Positions 53,750-63,059 of a DNA stretch of 64,000 nt are shown here, one piece after another. Each line of letters starts with the position of its first letter. Position 1 is the first letter of the stretch. The notes beneath the pieces were generated by a model. It saw nothing but the letters and a program-made list of their open reading frames with translations, searched no databases and was not told the origin of the DNA. The stretch is from DASUXY01 sp036377675 (GTDB taxonomy: Bacteria; Bacillota; Bacilli; Bacillales; Amphibacillaceae), in NCBI GenBank assembly GCA_036377675.1, contig DASUXY010000024.1, forward strand, positions 42,492-106,491. Reading direction: 5' to 3'. Both the position numbers and the translations under genes were made by a program.

Positions 53750-54628
53750 ATGAATTTTGGAAAAGTCTTAACAGCTATGGTAACTCCTTTTGATTCACAA
53801 GGAAATGTAAATTTGGAACAAACAACGGTTCTTATTGAACATTTGCTCGCCAATGGTACCGATGGGATTGTCGTCTCAGGTACAACGGGAGAATCACCTA
53901 CATTGACGATTGAGGAAAAGGTTAGCTTGTTTAAACATGTTGTTGAACTTGTCAATAAGCGTGTACCTGTCCTCGCAGGTACAGGGAGTTACAATACGAA
54001 AGCATCGGTCGAGCTAACAATAGAAGCTGAAGCATGCGGTGTTGATGGGATTATGCTCGTGAATCCGTATTACAATAAGCCGAACCAAGGAGGTTTATAC
54101 GAACATTTTTCTACAATTGCGCATGAAACATCCCTTCCAGTTATGCTTTATAATATTCCAAGCCGCTCAGCTGTAAAAATGACTACAGAAACGGTTGTGG
54201 AATTAAGCAAAATAGATAATATCGTATCGATTAAAGAGGCGAGTGGAGATTTAGATCAAGTGTCTGAAATCATTGAGAAAACAGATGACGATTTTTCAGT
54301 ATATAGCGGTGATGACAGTTCAGCTTTACCGATTCTATCGTTAGGAGGAGATGGGGTCGTTTCAGTTGCCTCACACATCATTGGCAGTGACATGCAATCG
54401 ATGGTCGATGCTTTTAATGCAGGCGATGTGAAAAAGGCAGCAGCGATTCATCGACAACTATTGCCTGTGATGAAAGGATTGTTCAAAGCTCCTTCACCAG
54501 CCCCTGTAAAAGCAGCTCTACGCATGAAGGGAATCGATGTCGGTAGTGTTCGCTTACCACTAGTAGATGTAACAGAAGAAGAAGCAACTGATCTACATCA
54601 TTTGATGAAACAATTAGAACTTGTCTAA
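53750..54628 (+). CDS. dapA: 4-hydroxy-tetrahydrodipicolinate synthase
   Basis: Condenses pyruvate with aspartate semialdehyde, the branch point to lysine, peptidoglycan DAP and spore dipicolinate. It has 292 residues in a TIM-barrel. GTTGESPTL (about 43-51), the YNIPSRS tyrosine (near 134) and Schiff-base Lys162 in SIKEASGD are intact. GAAAGGAAAG precedes the ATG. A terminator follows; rnjB, the next gene in B. subtilis, is absent. Confidence 0.96.
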   Translation: MNFGKVLTAMVTPFDSQGNVNLEQTTVLIEHLLANGTDGIVVSGTTGESPTLTIEEKVSLFKHVVELVNKRVPVLAGTGSYNTKASVELTIEAEACGVDGIMLVNPYYNKPNQGGLYEHFSTIAHETSLPVMLYNIPSRSAVKMTTETVVELSKIDNIVSIKEASGDLDQVSEIIEKTDDDFSVYSGDDSSALPILSLGGDGVVSVASHIIGSDMQSMVDAFNAGDVKKAAAIHRQLLPVMKGLFKAPSPAPVKAALRMKGIDVGSVRLPLVDVTEEEATDLHHLMKQLELV

Positions 54629-54645
54629 TTCGCAGTGAATTTTAT

Positions 54646-54678
54646 AAAAAGATACCGGTTTTCGGTATCTTTTTATTT
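54646..54678 (+). terminator. Terminator of asd-dapG-dapA
   Basis: Perfect 12-bp stem AAAAAGATACCG (54646-54657) with CGGTATCTTTTT (54663-54674), 5-nt loop, further T. Confidence 0.88.
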
Positions 54679-54748
54679 TTGCATTGTTTTCCCGCATGTA
54701 TCTGTCGTTGTTCGAACATACTACTACATAAAGGAGCGTGTTCATGCA

Positions 54749-55498
54749 ATGGATCAAGATCAAATAAAAACAAATCCAAATCCACAAAACCCACAAGACC
54801 AAGGAAATCAACAAAATAAATCAAATTTAGTACAAAAAATTCAGCAACTCGGGCAGACGAATGTCCCGCAAGCACCTGATTCAAACATACATGTGTTATC
54901 CATCATTGGACAAATTGAGGGACATGTTCAATTACCCCCCCAAAATAAAACGAGTAAATATGAACATATTATTCCCCAACTCATTGCCATTGAGCAAAAT
55001 CCAAAAATTGAAGGGCTTATCGTAATTTTGAATACAGTCGGTGGAGATGTTGAAGCAGGATTGGCATTATCTGAAATGATTGCGTCCATTTCAAAACCGA
55101 CCGTTTCGATTGTACTCGGAGGCGGTCATTCCATCGGAGTACCGATTGCTGTTGCTGCAGACTATTCATATATCGTTCCGACGGCGACGATGACGATTCA
55201 TCCGATCCGGTTAACAGGACTTGTCATCGGTGTGCCACAAACATTTGAATATTTGGATAAAATGCAAGAGCGCGTCATTCAATTTGTCGTGACGCATTCA
55301 GACATACCAGAAGAAGAATTTAAACGTTTAATGTTTGCCAAAGGCAATTTAACGAGAGATATTGGAACAAATATTGTTGGTAAAGATGCCGTCGAATATG
55401 GATTAATTGATGAAGTCGGTGGAATAGAAGATGCGATGTATACAATTAATAAAATGATCAAACAGAAAAAAGAAAGTGGATCAGAGGTGATTCAATGA
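54749..55498 (+). CDS. tepA: ClpP-like spore protease TepA
   Basis: A 249-residue cytosolic member of the ClpP/crotonase fold (YlxI/YmfB), described in B. subtilis as a ClpP-like protease acting in spore outgrowth. A Pro/Asn/Gln-rich N-terminus (1-35) precedes the catalytic fold, with NTVGGDVEAGLAL and nucleophile Ser128 in GGGHSIGVP. The frame is open from 54635, but the only Shine-Dalgarno (AAGGAG, 54731-54736) points to ATG 54749, 12 nt on. It overlaps ylzJ by 4 bp. Confidence 0.92.
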   Translation: MDQDQIKTNPNPQNPQDQGNQQNKSNLVQKIQQLGQTNVPQAPDSNIHVLSIIGQIEGHVQLPPQNKTSKYEHIIPQLIAIEQNPKIEGLIVILNTVGGDVEAGLALSEMIASISKPTVSIVLGGGHSIGVPIAVAADYSYIVPTATMTIHPIRLTGLVIGVPQTFEYLDKMQERVIQFVVTHSDIPEEEFKRLMFAKGNLTRDIGTNIVGKDAVEYGLIDEVGGIEDAMYTINKMIKQKKESGSEVIQ

Positions 55499-55701
55499 TA
55501 CTGTACACTCCTCTATCTGAAACGGATATTTTTCCCACATCTAGTGAAATTTATAGCAATAGACACTGCGTAACATATGATGGGAAATCATGTTTTGTAG
55601 AAAAACAGGCAGATGGAACTTATCAATTGTTACAGTTATTATCAACAGATCCGAATGACTTTTTAAATGAAAATTATACACCTGGAACCATTTTAAAATG
55701 A
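55495..55701 (+). CDS. ylzJ: YlzJ-like protein
   Basis: A 68-residue protein of the YlzJ family, always found behind tepA in Bacillus; function unknown. Conserved elements are the MILYTPL start, the central VEKQADGTYQLLQLLSTDPNDFLN stretch (in outline, about 39-60) and the terminal PGT. The ATG overlaps the tepA TGA (ATGA), so translation is coupled. Confidence 0.9.
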   Translation: MILYTPLSETDIFPTSSEIYSNRHCVTYDGKSCFVEKQADGTYQLLQLLSTDPNDFLNENYTPGTILK

Positions 55702-55729
55702 AATATTTTCCAACTAGATCTCACATGTA

Positions 55730-55738
55730 TGGTATAAT
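55730..55738 (+). promoter_or_regulatory. Extended -10 promoter of spoIIIE
   Basis: TGGTATAAT (55730-55738) is a perfect extended -10; no good -35 at 17 bp. Predicted start near 55745, just before the hairpin that precedes spoIIIE. Confidence 0.55.
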
Positions 55739-55753
55739 AAACGTGACTCTTTT

Positions 55754-55791
55754 AAATAAACCCTTGCCATCCTACAGGCAAGGGTTTGTTT
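55754..55791 (+). terminator. Hairpin between ylzJ and spoIIIE
   Basis: A 15-bp stem, AAATAAACCCTTGCC (55754-55768) with GGCAAGGGTTTGTTT (55777-55791), one T-G pair, 8-nt loop. It ends tepA-ylzJ but lies inside the predicted spoIIIE leader, so it may also attenuate spoIIIE. The core stem recurs before polC and rimP. Confidence 0.75.
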
Positions 55792-55829
55792 ATAGACGAG
55801 ACAGATAAGTGCCAAAAAGAGGTGAGATG

Positions 55830-58112
55830 ATGGCGAAAAAAAGGAAAAAACGTAAACGTAAAAGTAAACATAAATCAAGACAAAAAATGAAAATAGAATT
55901 ACTAGGACTTTTATTTATATTTCTAGCCATTTTTGGAAGTGGGGCAACTTTAATTAGTGATGGGGCTGTTCCAGGTGGTTTGGAACATATTTTTAAGTTC
56001 TTTTTCGGAATATGGTATTTTCTCGCATCATTATTTTTATTAGTGACGGGAATATATTTAATGGTGAAAAGACGGTATCCTGATTTTTTTCACCGTAAAA
56101 TGGTAGGTTTATATATTTTGTTAACGGGTGTTTTGTTAATTACACACATTCAAACATTTGAGCATTTACTGCTTTCAGCTGATGAAGTGTCGATTATTCA
56201 GGCAACTTGGCATCACTTTTTTGCATATATCAATGGACAAGGAACGACGATGCAAACAGGCGGAGGTATCGTTGGAGCTGTTTTGTATGCGTTTTGTTAT
56301 TATTTATTTTCAACGGCTGGTGCAAAGATTGTTGCCGTATTCTCTATGATTATCGGTTTTATTTTTTTAACGGATTTTTCAGTAGGTGATTTCTTCACGA
56401 CATTCATACATAAAATACGGGAAATCGCTCGTCAATGGAAGATGAAATGGCAGCAGATGATCGATGAAAAAAGAAAAAATGAAGAAGAGATTCACGTACC
56501 AACGCTGGAGATGATGGAAGAAAATGATGGAGTGAATGATACGCCTCTCATTCAAGATTTCACAGATGTATCTTATCCGATCGACAATCATCATTCACAA
56601 GATGAACGACTAAACATGGATGAATCCAATGAACGAAAGGAACATCGAGATCCAGCCCCGATTGTTAGTGCAACGGGTAATGAAGAGTATGAGCTTCCTT
56701 CGTATGATTTATTAGATGAACCGAAGCACAATTCACAACAGCAGGAAAAATCCTCTGTTCAGGCTACTGCTCAGAAATTGGAGCGAACGTTTGATAGTTT
56801 TGGCGTTCAAGCTAAAGTAACGAAAGTACATATTGGCCCAGCCGTAACGAAGTATGAAGTAACTCCTGCTGCTGGTGTTAAAGTAAGTCGAATCGTTAAT
56901 TTGCATGACGATATTGCTCTAGCTCTAGCTGCAAAAGATATACGAATTGAGGCGCCAATTCCTGGTAAATCGGCAGTCGGAATCGAAGTGCCGAATAAAG
57001 AAACAGCAATGGTTTCTCTTCGGGAAGTTTTAGATAGTGTAATCAGCCACCAATCATCTAAATTATTGGTCGCTTTAGGAAGGGATATTTCTGGCGGAGC
57101 TGTTGTTGCGGAGTTAAGTAAAATGCCCCACTTATTAATCGCTGGAGCAACAGGGAGCGGAAAGAGTGTTTGTATAAACGGTATTATAACTTCCATTCTT
57201 ATGCGAGCGAAACCACATGAAGTGAAGATGATGATGATTGATCCGAAAAAGGTAGAATTAAATGTATATAACGGCATTCCACATTTGTTAGCTCCTGTCG
57301 TTACTGAGCCGAAGAAGGCCTCCCGTGCCTTACAAAAGGTAGTTATGGAAATGGAAAGAAGATATGATCTATTTTCTGAAAGTGGGACACGTAATATTGA
57401 AGGGTATAACGAGTATATTCGCACCCAAAATCAATCTTCCCCTAAGAAAGAGCAACCGAGCTTACCGTATATCGTCGTCATTGTCGATGAATTAGCTGAC
57501 TTAATGATGGTCGCGTCTGGTGATGTTGAAGATGCGATTACAAGGTTAGCACAAATGGCTCGGGCAGCTGGTATTCATTTAATCATTGCTACTCAACGTC
57601 CATCCGTCGATGTCATTACAGGTGTCATAAAAGCAAATATTCCGTCTCGGATTGCTTTTAGTGTTTCATCACAAACAGATTCTCGGACGATTTTAGACTC
57701 TGGTGGAGCTGAAAAATTGTTAGGACGAGGAGACATGTTATTCCAACCTGTTGGCTTATCTAAACCGATACGTGTCCAAGGGGCGTTTTTGTCGGACGAA
57801 GAAGTTGAGCGAGTGGTTGAGCATTGTATGGACCAACAGGAAGCTGTATATCAAGAAGAAATGATTCCAGAGGAAGTAGACGAAATTGCCAATGAAGTTG
57901 ATGATGAACTATATGACGATGCTGTAAGATTAGTGATCGATATGCAAAAAGCTAGTGTTTCCATGTTACAACGTCGTTTTAGAATTGGTTATACGCGGGC
58001 AGCCCGATTAATTGATGCGATGGAAGAGAGAGGTATTGTCGGTCCTTATGAAGGAAGTAAGCCGAGAAAGGTGCTCGTAGCGGACATCAAGGATCAAGAA
58101 AACATAACATAA
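55830..58112 (+). CDS. spoIIIE: DNA translocase SpoIIIE/FtsK
   Basis: Septum-bound ATP-driven DNA pump that moves the chromosome into the forespore and clears trapped DNA at division. It has about 760 residues: a Lys/Arg-rich N-terminus, four membrane segments (about 20-185), an acidic linker (to about 295), and the motor with Walker A GATGSGKS (near 438) and VIVDELADLMM. The C-terminal gamma winged helix (about 695-750) recognises polar DNA sequences and has RRFRIGYTRAARLID. ATG 55827 and 55830 both follow GAGGTGA; the second is preferred. Confidence 0.95.
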   Translation: MAKKRKKRKRKSKHKSRQKMKIELLGLLFIFLAIFGSGATLISDGAVPGGLEHIFKFFFGIWYFLASLFLLVTGIYLMVKRRYPDFFHRKMVGLYILLTGVLLITHIQTFEHLLLSADEVSIIQATWHHFFAYINGQGTTMQTGGGIVGAVLYAFCYYLFSTAGAKIVAVFSMIIGFIFLTDFSVGDFFTTFIHKIREIARQWKMKWQQMIDEKRKNEEEIHVPTLEMMEENDGVNDTPLIQDFTDVSYPIDNHHSQDERLNMDESNERKEHRDPAPIVSATGNEEYELPSYDLLDEPKHNSQQQEKSSVQATAQKLERTFDSFGVQAKVTKVHIGPAVTKYEVTPAAGVKVSRIVNLHDDIALALAAKDIRIEAPIPGKSAVGIEVPNKETAMVSLREVLDSVISHQSSKLLVALGRDISGGAVVAELSKMPHLLIAGATGSGKSVCINGIITSILMRAKPHEVKMMMIDPKKVELNVYNGIPHLLAPVVTEPKKASRALQKVVMEMERRYDLFSESGTRNIEGYNEYIRTQNQSSPKKEQPSLPYIVVIVDELADLMMVASGDVEDAITRLAQMARAAGIHLIIATQRPSVDVITGVIKANIPSRIAFSVSSQTDSRTILDSGGAEKLLGRGDMLFQPVGLSKPIRVQGAFLSDEEVERVVEHCMDQQEAVYQEEMIPEEVDEIANEVDDELYDDAVRLVIDMQKASVSMLQRRFRIGYTRAARLIDAMEERGIVGPYEGSKPRKVLVADIKDQENIT

Positions 58113-58160
58113 GGTAAATAATAGGCTTATAGAAACATATAAATAACGGATAGACGACGA

Positions 58161-58202
58161 AGACAGTATGGATTGACTGATTTTCTGCAATTCATACTGT
58201 CT
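58161..58202 (+). terminator. Hairpin after spoIIIE
   Basis: AGACAGTATGGATTG (58161-58175) pairs with CAATTCATACTGTCT (58188-58202), 15 bp with one G-T, loop of 12. The T tract after it is poor (ATTTATATATAA). Confidence 0.65.
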
Positions 58203-58409
58203 ATTTATATATAAAACGAATGATTCTTTCATGGACAATGATGTGTGCACACATTCGTCAAACTATTGTGTCGATTCTAGTAAATTTCTAGTTAGTCGTT
58301 TATTTATACTCAATTAAATGATATATTGATGATGGCACAGCGAGTCATCTGTCAGATATGTGATCTCTCGTTTATACATATGTCCAAAATGATAGAGGGG
58401 AGGCGAACG

Positions 58410-59141
58410 ATGAAAATAAAAACCGACTCACGTCAACTATATTTACAAGTAATTGATCAAATTAAACATGATATCGAAGTTGGGAAGTATAAAGAAAATG
58501 AAAAGTTACCATCTGAATTTGCACTATCGAAGAAGTTAGGCGTTTCTCGAGCTACGTTAAGAGAAGCATTGCGCATATTAGAAGAAGAAAACGTTGTTAA
58601 AAGACGTCACGGTGTCGGAACTTTTATTAATCGAAAGCCGTTGTTTACATCGGGGATTGAGGAATTAACGAGTGTAACGGATATGATTATTGCAGCGAAT
58701 AAAACACCAGATTCACAGTTTTTATCGATTGATCGGGTTGCATTAACGAGTGAAGAACGTAATCTATTTGCCCCATTAGCGATTGATACACTCATAAAAA
58801 TCGAGCGTGTTCGCACAGCTGACCAAGAACCTGTCGTCTTTTGTATTGATAAAGTTCCTGAAGGGTATATTCCGTTGGAAGCTGCACATACAGAGGATTC
58901 ACTGTTCAAACTTATGGAAGATCATATGGGCCAACGAATTACGTATGCGGTAACACATATCGAGCCAATCAGTTACAATAAACATGATCGCATTTTTAAT
59001 ATATTAAAATCTGAACCAGATGAAGCATTGCTTTTATTAAAACAAATGCACTATACAGAAGATGACGAACCTGTCTTATATTCAGTAAATTATTTTCGTT
59101 CGGACATATTTAGCTTCCATGTACTCAGAAAGCGTATGTAG
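58410..59141 (+). CDS. ymfC: GntR/HutC family regulator YmfC
   Basis: A 243-residue transcription regulator. The N-terminal winged helix has LPSEFALSKKLGVSRATLREALRILEEE in outline (about 31-58) and the RRHGVGTFI wing; the C-terminal UTRA effector domain (about 85-240) contains IERVRTADQEPVVF. The reading frame is open from 58326, but GGGGAGG supports ATG 58410. It follows spoIIIE as ymfC does in B. subtilis, and here precedes nupN, so it could control the nucleoside transporter; that is inference. Confidence 0.92.
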   Translation: MKIKTDSRQLYLQVIDQIKHDIEVGKYKENEKLPSEFALSKKLGVSRATLREALRILEEENVVKRRHGVGTFINRKPLFTSGIEELTSVTDMIIAANKTPDSQFLSIDRVALTSEERNLFAPLAIDTLIKIERVRTADQEPVVFCIDKVPEGYIPLEAAHTEDSLFKLMEDHMGQRITYAVTHIEPISYNKHDRIFNILKSEPDEALLLLKQMHYTEDDEPVLYSVNYFRSDIFSFHVLRKRM

Positions 59142-59243
59142 ACAATCTATTTTATTGTCGGAGGTAATTGTTGAACAATTTCAAGCATACACATACATAA
59201 CCCATATTATATAGATGTAATTTTAAAAGAGGAGGAACAAACT

Positions 59244-60347
59244 ATGTACAAAAGAAAGCTATTTATTTCATTGCTCCTATTCGTAAGTTTAACAATGATT
59301 TTAACAGCTTGTGGCGGTGGTGATGCGGATCGAAAAGACAATCAAGATAAAGATGCTTTTAAAGGCGAAGAAAAATCTGATTATTCAGTCGCTATGGTAA
59401 CGGATGTCGGTGGAGTAGATGATAAATCATTTAACCAATCGGCATGGGAAGGTTTACAAGCGTGGGGAGAAGAGCACGGCCTTGAAAAAGGATTAGGTTT
59501 TGACTACGCGCAATCAAATGATGATGCGGATTATATGCCGAACTTAACACGGCTCGTGAAAAATGATTATAGCCTCATTTTAGGCATTGGTTATAAGCTG
59601 GAGGATGCAATTCGTGAAGTAGCTGAACAACATCCAGATACTGATTTTGCCATCGTAGACGCTGTTGCAGATGAGCCAAACGTAGCAAGTATTACATTTG
59701 CTGACCATGAAGGTTCCTTTTTAGTTGGCGTTGCGGCAGCGATGAAGACGAAAACGGATAAAATTGGCTTTGTAGGTGGGATTGATTCTGATCTCATTAA
59801 TAAATTTGAAGCTGGGTTTATCGCAGGTGCAAAATCAGTAAAACGAGATATCGACGTACAAGTTCAGTATGCAGGTGCTTTTGATGCAGCAGATGATGGA
59901 AAACTTATCGCTACAAACATGTACAATGATGATGTTGATATCATTTATCATGCATCAGGTGGTACAGGGAACGGTATATTTGCGCAAGCAAAAGATATTA
60001 AAAATAACGATCCTGATCGAGAAATTTGGGTGATTGGTGTTGACCGCGATCAACATGAAGAAGGACAAATTGGGGACGATAATATTACTTTAACATCGAT
60101 GATTAAACGAGTCGATAACGCTGTTCAACAGATAAGTAATGAAGGTTTAGATGGAAACTTTCCAGGTGGAGAAATACTAGAGTTTGGTGTAGCTGATGAA
60201 GGTGTAGGCGTTTCAACTACAAATGAGGAAGCGATGACCGATGATATTATCTCAGCGATCGAAGAATGGAAGGAAAAAATCATCAATGGTGATGTAGACG
60301 TTCCACAAACGCATGATGAGTTAACACAATTCGAAGACTCTTTATAA
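59244..60347 (+). CDS. nupN: Nucleoside-binding lipoprotein (NupN-like)
   Basis: Substrate-binding protein of a BMP/Med-family ABC importer. It has 367 residues, a lipoprotein signal peptide with lipobox LTAC (Cys23), a short Gly/Asp/Lys linker, then the BMP fold with VTDVGGVDDKSFNQSAWEGL (about 51-70), SITFADHEGSFLVGVAAA and KIGFVGG. In B. subtilis NupNOPQ takes up guanosine and is controlled by CodY. GGAGGAAC precedes the ATG. A terminator separates it from nupO, consistent with excess binding protein over permease. Confidence 0.93.
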   Translation: MYKRKLFISLLLFVSLTMILTACGGGDADRKDNQDKDAFKGEEKSDYSVAMVTDVGGVDDKSFNQSAWEGLQAWGEEHGLEKGLGFDYAQSNDDADYMPNLTRLVKNDYSLILGIGYKLEDAIREVAEQHPDTDFAIVDAVADEPNVASITFADHEGSFLVGVAAAMKTKTDKIGFVGGIDSDLINKFEAGFIAGAKSVKRDIDVQVQYAGAFDAADDGKLIATNMYNDDVDIIYHASGGTGNGIFAQAKDIKNNDPDREIWVIGVDRDQHEEGQIGDDNITLTSMIKRVDNAVQQISNEGLDGNFPGGEILEFGVADEGVGVSTTNEEAMTDDIISAIEEWKEKIINGDVDVPQTHDELTQFEDSL

Positions 60348-60365
60348 TATTCATCGATGTATGAA

Positions 60366-60393
60366 AGAAGGCTGGGAATTTCCAGCCTTTTTT
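60366..60393 (+). terminator. Terminator between nupN and nupO
   Basis: AAGGCTGG pairs with CCAGCCTT around GAATTT and is followed by TTTT. Probably partial, since nupOPQ lack another clear promoter. Confidence 0.8.
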
Positions 60394-60483
60394 GTCGAGG
60401 ATAGAAGCTGTGACCATTATGGCTGTACCTGCGTTCGTTTAATAAGCGTAAACACGCCATTTGTTGAAAAAGGAGTGACATAA

Positions 60484-62010
60484 ATGGAGTATGCCATCGA
60501 AATGTTGAACATACGTAAAGAATTTCCTGGTGTTGTTGCCAATGATAATATTACATTGCAACTTAAACAAGGAGAAATCCATGCTTTATTAGGGGAAAAT
60601 GGTGCAGGAAAGTCAACATTAATGAACGTTCTTTTCGGTTTGTATCAACCTGAGGAAGGAAAGATTCGCGTAAAAGGCAAAGAAGTTAAAATAACCGATC
60701 CAAATATCGCCAATGAACTCGGAATTGGGATGGTACATCAACATTTTATGCTCATCGACCCATTTACAGTTACACAAAACATTATATTAGGTCATGAACC
60801 GACAAAAAGGGGAAGTATTGACCTAAAAAAAGCCGAGGAAGAAGTACAACAGTTATCAGATCGCTATGGTCTTCGTGTAGATCCAAAAGCAAAAGTAAGA
60901 GATATATCCGTCGGCATGCAACAGCGAGTCGAAATATTGAAAACGTTATACCGCGGTGCAGATGTTCTCATCCTCGATGAACCGACAGCCGTATTAACAC
61001 CACAGGAAATTGATGAATTGATGCAAATTATGAACTCGCTTATTAAAGAAGGTAAATCAATTATTTTAATTACACATAAGTTAAAAGAAATCATGCAAAT
61101 TTGTGATCGTTGTACCGTCATTCGTAAAGGGAAAGGAATCGGTACGGTAAATATAAAAGATACAACAGCTCATGAGCTTGCTTCATTAATGGTTGGACGA
61201 AAAGTACACTTTAAAGTCGATAAGACACCTGCTCAATCAAAAGAAGTTGTTCTTAACATTAAAGGTTTACATGTAAAAGATTCACGAAAAGTTGAGATGG
61301 TTAAAGGATTAGACGTATCTGTTCGGGCGGGTGAGATTTTAGGAATCGCCGGGATAGACGGGAATGGGCAATCTGAATTAATTGAGGCAATTACGGGATT
61401 AAGAAAGGTTGAATCCGGTACGATTCTGTTGAACAATAAAGAAATTACTCATTTGTCTCCACGAAAAGTTACAGAAAGTGGACTCGCACATATTCCTCAA
61501 GACCGACATAAACACGGACTTGTACTCGATTTTTCAGTCGGTGAAAATATCGTATTACAGACGTATTACCGACGACCGTATTCTGAAAATAAAATTTTAA
61601 ATTATAAAGAAATTTATAAAAAGGCTGCTGAATTAATTCAAGAATATGATATTCGGACTCCTAGTGCTTTTACAAAAGCAAGATCTTTATCGGGTGGAAA
61701 CCAACAAAAAGCTATCATTGCTAGAGAGGTCGATCGGTCGCCTGATTTATTAATTGCGGCTCAGCCGACTCGCGGATTAGATGTTGGTGCCATTGAATTT
61801 ATTCATCAAAAACTCATTGAAGAACGGGATCGTGGAAAAGCCGTCCTCCTTATTTCATATGAGTTAGATGAAATCTTACATGTAAGTGATCGAATTGCAG
61901 TAATCTCTGACGGGAAAATAGTTGCTGACTTACAGCCAGAGGAGACATCTGAACAAGAATTAGGGTTGTTTATGGCAGGTAGTCAGGAAAAGGCAGGTGG
62001 AGACAGATGA
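60484..62010 (+). CDS. nupO: Nucleoside ABC transporter ATP-binding protein
   Basis: A 508-residue protein with two fused ABC domains, as in sugar and nucleoside importers of the RbsA type. First domain: GENGAGKST (about 37-45), signature DISVGMQQRVE and ILDEPTAVLTP. Second domain: degenerate Walker A GIDGNGQSE, signature LSGGNQQKA (near 402) and AQPTRGLDVGA, where the usual Walker B aspartate-glutamate is replaced. That asymmetry is common in this family. The TGA overlaps the nupP ATG by 4 bp. Confidence 0.95.
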   Translation: MEYAIEMLNIRKEFPGVVANDNITLQLKQGEIHALLGENGAGKSTLMNVLFGLYQPEEGKIRVKGKEVKITDPNIANELGIGMVHQHFMLIDPFTVTQNIILGHEPTKRGSIDLKKAEEEVQQLSDRYGLRVDPKAKVRDISVGMQQRVEILKTLYRGADVLILDEPTAVLTPQEIDELMQIMNSLIKEGKSIILITHKLKEIMQICDRCTVIRKGKGIGTVNIKDTTAHELASLMVGRKVHFKVDKTPAQSKEVVLNIKGLHVKDSRKVEMVKGLDVSVRAGEILGIAGIDGNGQSELIEAITGLRKVESGTILLNNKEITHLSPRKVTESGLAHIPQDRHKHGLVLDFSVGENIVLQTYYRRPYSENKILNYKEIYKKAAELIQEYDIRTPSAFTKARSLSGGNQQKAIIAREVDRSPDLLIAAQPTRGLDVGAIEFIHQKLIEERDRGKAVLLISYELDEILHVSDRIAVISDGKIVADLQPEETSEQELGLFMAGSQEKAGGDR

Positions 62011-63059
62011 GCTCCAATCGAATGCTTAATTTATTAGTACCTCTTATCTCTGTTGTCATCGGGTTGTTAGCTGGTGCTGTTATTATGCTCGTCTTTGGAT
62101 ACAATCCGATTGCAGGTTATCAGGCATTGTGGCTTGGGGCCTTCGGGGATATGTACTTTTTTGGCGAAACGATTCGCCAAGTCACTCCGTATATATTGAC
62201 GGGGCTTGCGGTTGCTTTTGCCTTCCGAGCCGGTTTATTTAATATTGGTGCGGAAGGTCAAGTCATCGTCGGTTGGCTTGCCGCGGTGTGGATCGGTACG
62301 TCTTTTGATGGACCGATGATTATTCATTTACCATTAGCCGTTTTTGCTGCAGCGGCGGCTGGTGCATTGTGGGGATTTATACCCGGCTTATTAAAAGCAC
62401 AACTCGGTGTCCATGAAGTCATCGTGACGATTATGCTTAACTATACCGCTCTTCATAGTGCAAATGCACTCGTCCGGAATGTGCTCAGCGACAATCAAGA
62501 TAAAACAGAAAATATATCACCGACTGCCTCGCTCAGTTCGGAATGGCTCCAAAGCATAACTGGCTATTCACGTGTCCATTACGGAATTATAATCGCATTG
62601 ATTTTTGCACTTTTTATGTGGTTTTTAATTGAGCGAACGACGATTGGTTATGAGCTCAAGTCAGTAGGATTTAACAAACATGCTTCCGAATATGCGGGAA
62701 TGAGCGTAAAAAGAAACATTATTTTAGCGATGGTCATCGCCGGGGGTTTTGCTGGCTTGGGCGGTGCGATGGAAGGGTTAGGAACATTTGGCCATATGTC
62801 TGTTCAATCAGGTTTTACGAATTTAGGATTTGATGGAATTGCTGTTGCTTTACTCGGTGCGAATACAGCGATTGGAGTTGTTTTTGCAGCGCTTTTATTT
62901 GGCGCCTTAAAGGTCGGTGCTTTAAATATGCCTACGGAAGCCGGTATACCAACAGAATTAGTCGATATTATAATCGCATTAATTATTTTCTTCGTTGCAT
63001 CAAGTTATATCATTCGCTGGGTTATTCTCCGTTTAAAAGAAGGAGGAAAAAATAAATGA
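62007..63059 (+). CDS. nupP: Nucleoside ABC transporter permease NupP
   Basis: A 350-residue membrane protein with about nine hydrophobic helices. Family landmarks are the AFRAGLFNIGAEGQVIVG loop (about 72-89), LLKAQLGVHEVIVTIMLNY and NLGFDGIAVALLGANT. It resembles the YufP/NupP permeases of the BMP-type transporter. It overlaps nupO and nupQ by 4 bp each (ATGA), so nupOPQ are translationally coupled and probably form one complex. Confidence 0.94.
   Translation: MSSNRMLNLLVPLISVVIGLLAGAVIMLVFGYNPIAGYQALWLGAFGDMYFFGETIRQVTPYILTGLAVAFAFRAGLFNIGAEGQVIVGWLAAVWIGTSFDGPMIIHLPLAVFAAAAAGALWGFIPGLLKAQLGVHEVIVTIMLNYTALHSANALVRNVLSDNQDKTENISPTASLSSEWLQSITGYSRVHYGIIIALIFALFMWFLIERTTIGYELKSVGFNKHASEYAGMSVKRNIILAMVIAGGFAGLGGAMEGLGTFGHMSVQSGFTNLGFDGIAVALLGANTAIGVVFAALLFGALKVGALNMPTEAGIPTELVDIIIALIIFFVASSYIIRWVILRLKEGGKNK

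Noticed and set aside
58179..58193. CodY-box-like sequence GATTTTCTGCAATTC upstream of ymfC
   Set aside because: Four mismatches to AATTTTCWGAAAATT and located in the loop of a terminator far from any promoter; such matches are common at this base composition.
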